The notes under the pieces are model-generated. The model was not told the origin of the DNA. It did not search any database and saw nothing but the letters and a program-made list of their open reading frames with translations. Positions 63,298 to 64,000 of a DNA stretch of 64,000 nt are shown here, in pieces. This DNA comes from Armatimonadota bacterium (GTDB lineage: Bacteria; Sysuimicrobiota; Sysuimicrobiia; Sysuimicrobiales; Sysuimicrobiaceae): NCBI GenBank assembly GCA_031460175.1, contig JAVKGW010000004.1:172733-236732 (forward strand), in the 5' to 3' direction. A program made the position numbers and the translations under genes. The first letter of the stretch is position 1, and every line of letters starts with the position of its first letter.

Positions 63298-63491
63298 CCC
63301 ACCCTGGAAGAGCGCGTGGCGTATCTCGAGGGCGAGGTGGAGGAGTCTCGGGCGGATACACCCAGCTCCGCCACGACATCGACACCCTGGACCAGAAGCT
63401 CAGCCGGTGGTTCGCCTGGCTCACGGGAATCCTCGTCACTGCCCTCCTCGCCCAGCTGGGCCTCCTGGGCGCCGCCCTGTTCCGCCGTTAA
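63298..63491 (+). pseudogene. Frameshifted partial copy of the coiled-coil membrane-anchor gene
   Basis: Nearly identical to 61083-61439 except that the start ATG is replaced by CTA, one base is lost after GAGGAG near 63344 (GAGGAGCTCTCG becomes GAGGAGTCTCG), and all but a fragment of the 54-bp repeats is missing. The membrane-anchor coding part is intact but out of frame. Ends TAA followed by the GGGGTCTGACCCC element. Confidence 0.8.
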
Positions 63492-63523
63492 GGGGGTCTG
63501 ACCCCAGGCTGCACCGCTTGGGG

Positions 63524-63529
63524 TAAAAT
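63524..63529 (+). promoter_or_regulatory. -10 element of the terminal coiled-coil gene
   Basis: TAAAAT, 9 bp before ATG 63539. No ribosome-binding site in between, so a very short or absent leader is implied. Confidence 0.45.
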
Positions 63530-63538
63530 CGCGACGGG

Positions 63539-64000
63539 ATGCCTTTTACGGTCAAGGACTTCCAGGATCTCCTGAGGCTGCTGCAGGAACGCCCGGAGTG
63601 GCGGGACCAGCTGCGCCGGGTGCTGCTCACCGACGAGATCCTCCAGCTCCCCAGAGCGATGCGGGAGCTCACGGAGGAGGTGCGCCGCCTCGCGGAGGCC
63701 CAGGCCCGAACCGAGCGGCGGCTGGAGGAACTGGCCGAAGCCCAGCTCAAGACCGAGCAGCGGCTGGGGCGGCTGGAGGAGCGCACGGACCGCCTGGAAC
63801 AGGCCCTCACCCGCCTCGCGGAGGCCCAGGCCCGAACCGAGGAACGCGTCGGGAAACTGGAGGAAACCGTCGCCCGCCTCGCGGAAGCCCAGGCCCGAAC
63901 CGAGCAGCAGCTGGAGGCCTTGAGCGCGGCCCAGGTGCAAACCGAGAGACAGGTGGCAGCGCTGACGGAGACCGTCCGCGCCCTGGTGCGGGACGTGGGC
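63539..64000 (+). CDS. Coiled-coil protein, DUF3782-like, truncated by the right edge
   Basis: 154 residues visible. MPFTVKDFQDLLRLLQERPEWRDQLRRVLLTDE is an N-terminal cap, followed by repeated coiled-coil units RLAEAQARTE(R/E/Q) with 21-28-residue periodicity. Proteins of this type, common in thermophiles and cyanobacteria, continue into a PD-(D/E)xK nuclease-like domain; that part would lie beyond the window. Function unknown. Confidence 0.7.
   Translation, partial: MPFTVKDFQDLLRLLQERPEWRDQLRRVLLTDEILQLPRAMRELTEEVRRLAEAQARTERRLEELAEAQLKTEQRLGRLEERTDRLEQALTRLAEAQARTEERVGKLEETVARLAEAQARTEQQLEALSAAQVQTERQVAALTETVRALVRDVG

Larger units (their letters stand above)
63046..63538. other. 493-bp region without an intact gene
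   Basis: Contains the promoter region of the secreted-protein gene, with a 12-bp palindrome AAAACCGGTTTT (63159-63170) in an AT-rich patch, the decayed coiled-coil copy, a GGGGTCTGACCCC element and the TAAAAT -10 of the last gene. Nothing else recognised. Confidence 0.7.

Noticed and set aside
63316..63501. 61-codon gene starting at an internal GTG in the coiled-coil copy
   Set aside because: Its frame follows the single-base deletion and loses the membrane anchor; comparison with the intact copy shows decay.

Overview
This window is high-GC (roughly 70% by eye), densely packed bacterial chromosome with about 64 genes, most on the minus strand. No rRNA, tRNA, CRISPR, prophage or insertion sequence was recognised. 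Gene order such as ylxM-ffh-rpsP-khpA-ylqD-rimM-trmD-rplS-lepB-rnhB and comEC-DUF3006-holA/rpsT is of the Firmicutes or deep Terrabacteria type. A protein disulfide oxidoreductase, an AmmeMemoRadiSam radical SAM enzyme and very compact spacing suggest a thermophilic or heat-tolerant member of a poorly characterised lineage (CSP1-3/Sysuimicrobiota, Armatimonadota or Chloroflexota-like). That placement is inference. Several genes seem to be transcribed from their start codon or a few bases before it, with a TANNNT -10 element 6-11 bp upstream.

Region by region. 1-11.3 kb: arginine and carbamoyl-phosphate synthesis. argC-argJ-argB-argD-argG form one minus-strand operon and carA-carB a second. 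An orphan peptide-type solute-binding protein lies between them. Both arginine operons begin with a pair of ARG-box-like sites spaced exactly 20 bp centre to centre. 11.4-20.1 kb: murJ, then hrcA-dnaJ-prmA-rsmE-phosphoesterase, then a TSUP transporter overlapping a GHL10 glycosidase-like gene. grpE and dnaK are absent from the heat-shock cluster. 20.1-26 kb: rpsT, and a thrS-comEC-DUF3006-holA operon. 26-34.7 kb: scattered metabolic genes (NmrA-type reductase, LigM-like O-demethylase, sfsA, acyl-CoA thioesterase, two thioredoxin-fold proteins, radical SAM, aconitase).

34.7-39.9 kb is a copper and respiration island: an AniA/NirK-like copper protein with a C-terminal blue-copper domain, a free cupredoxin, a CopC-like membrane protein, a VKOR-thioredoxin fusion, a PCuAC chaperone, a Sco protein and a His-rich small exported protein. 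The NirK-like protein keeps the copper ligands but has Ser where the catalytic Asp should be. 39.9-45.7 kb holds a complete Liv-type ABC importer with a zinc alcohol dehydrogenase. 45.9-55.1 kb holds a secreted two-domain putative protease inhibitor, the large translation/secretion operon, ftsY, maf and a 57-aa orphan.

55.1-64 kb is accessory: an M48 protease; a PDO gene, a CstR-like repressor and an OsmC protein bounded by two matching TACCC-N4-GAGTA operators; a lipoprotein and subtilase pair; and coiled-coil genes with 54-bp tandem repeats, a frameshifted copy and shared GGTCTGACCCC hairpins. The strongest leads for new biology are the NirK-like protein, the CstR-like regulon, the BsuPI-prodomain fusion and the arginine operators combined with leaderless promoters.
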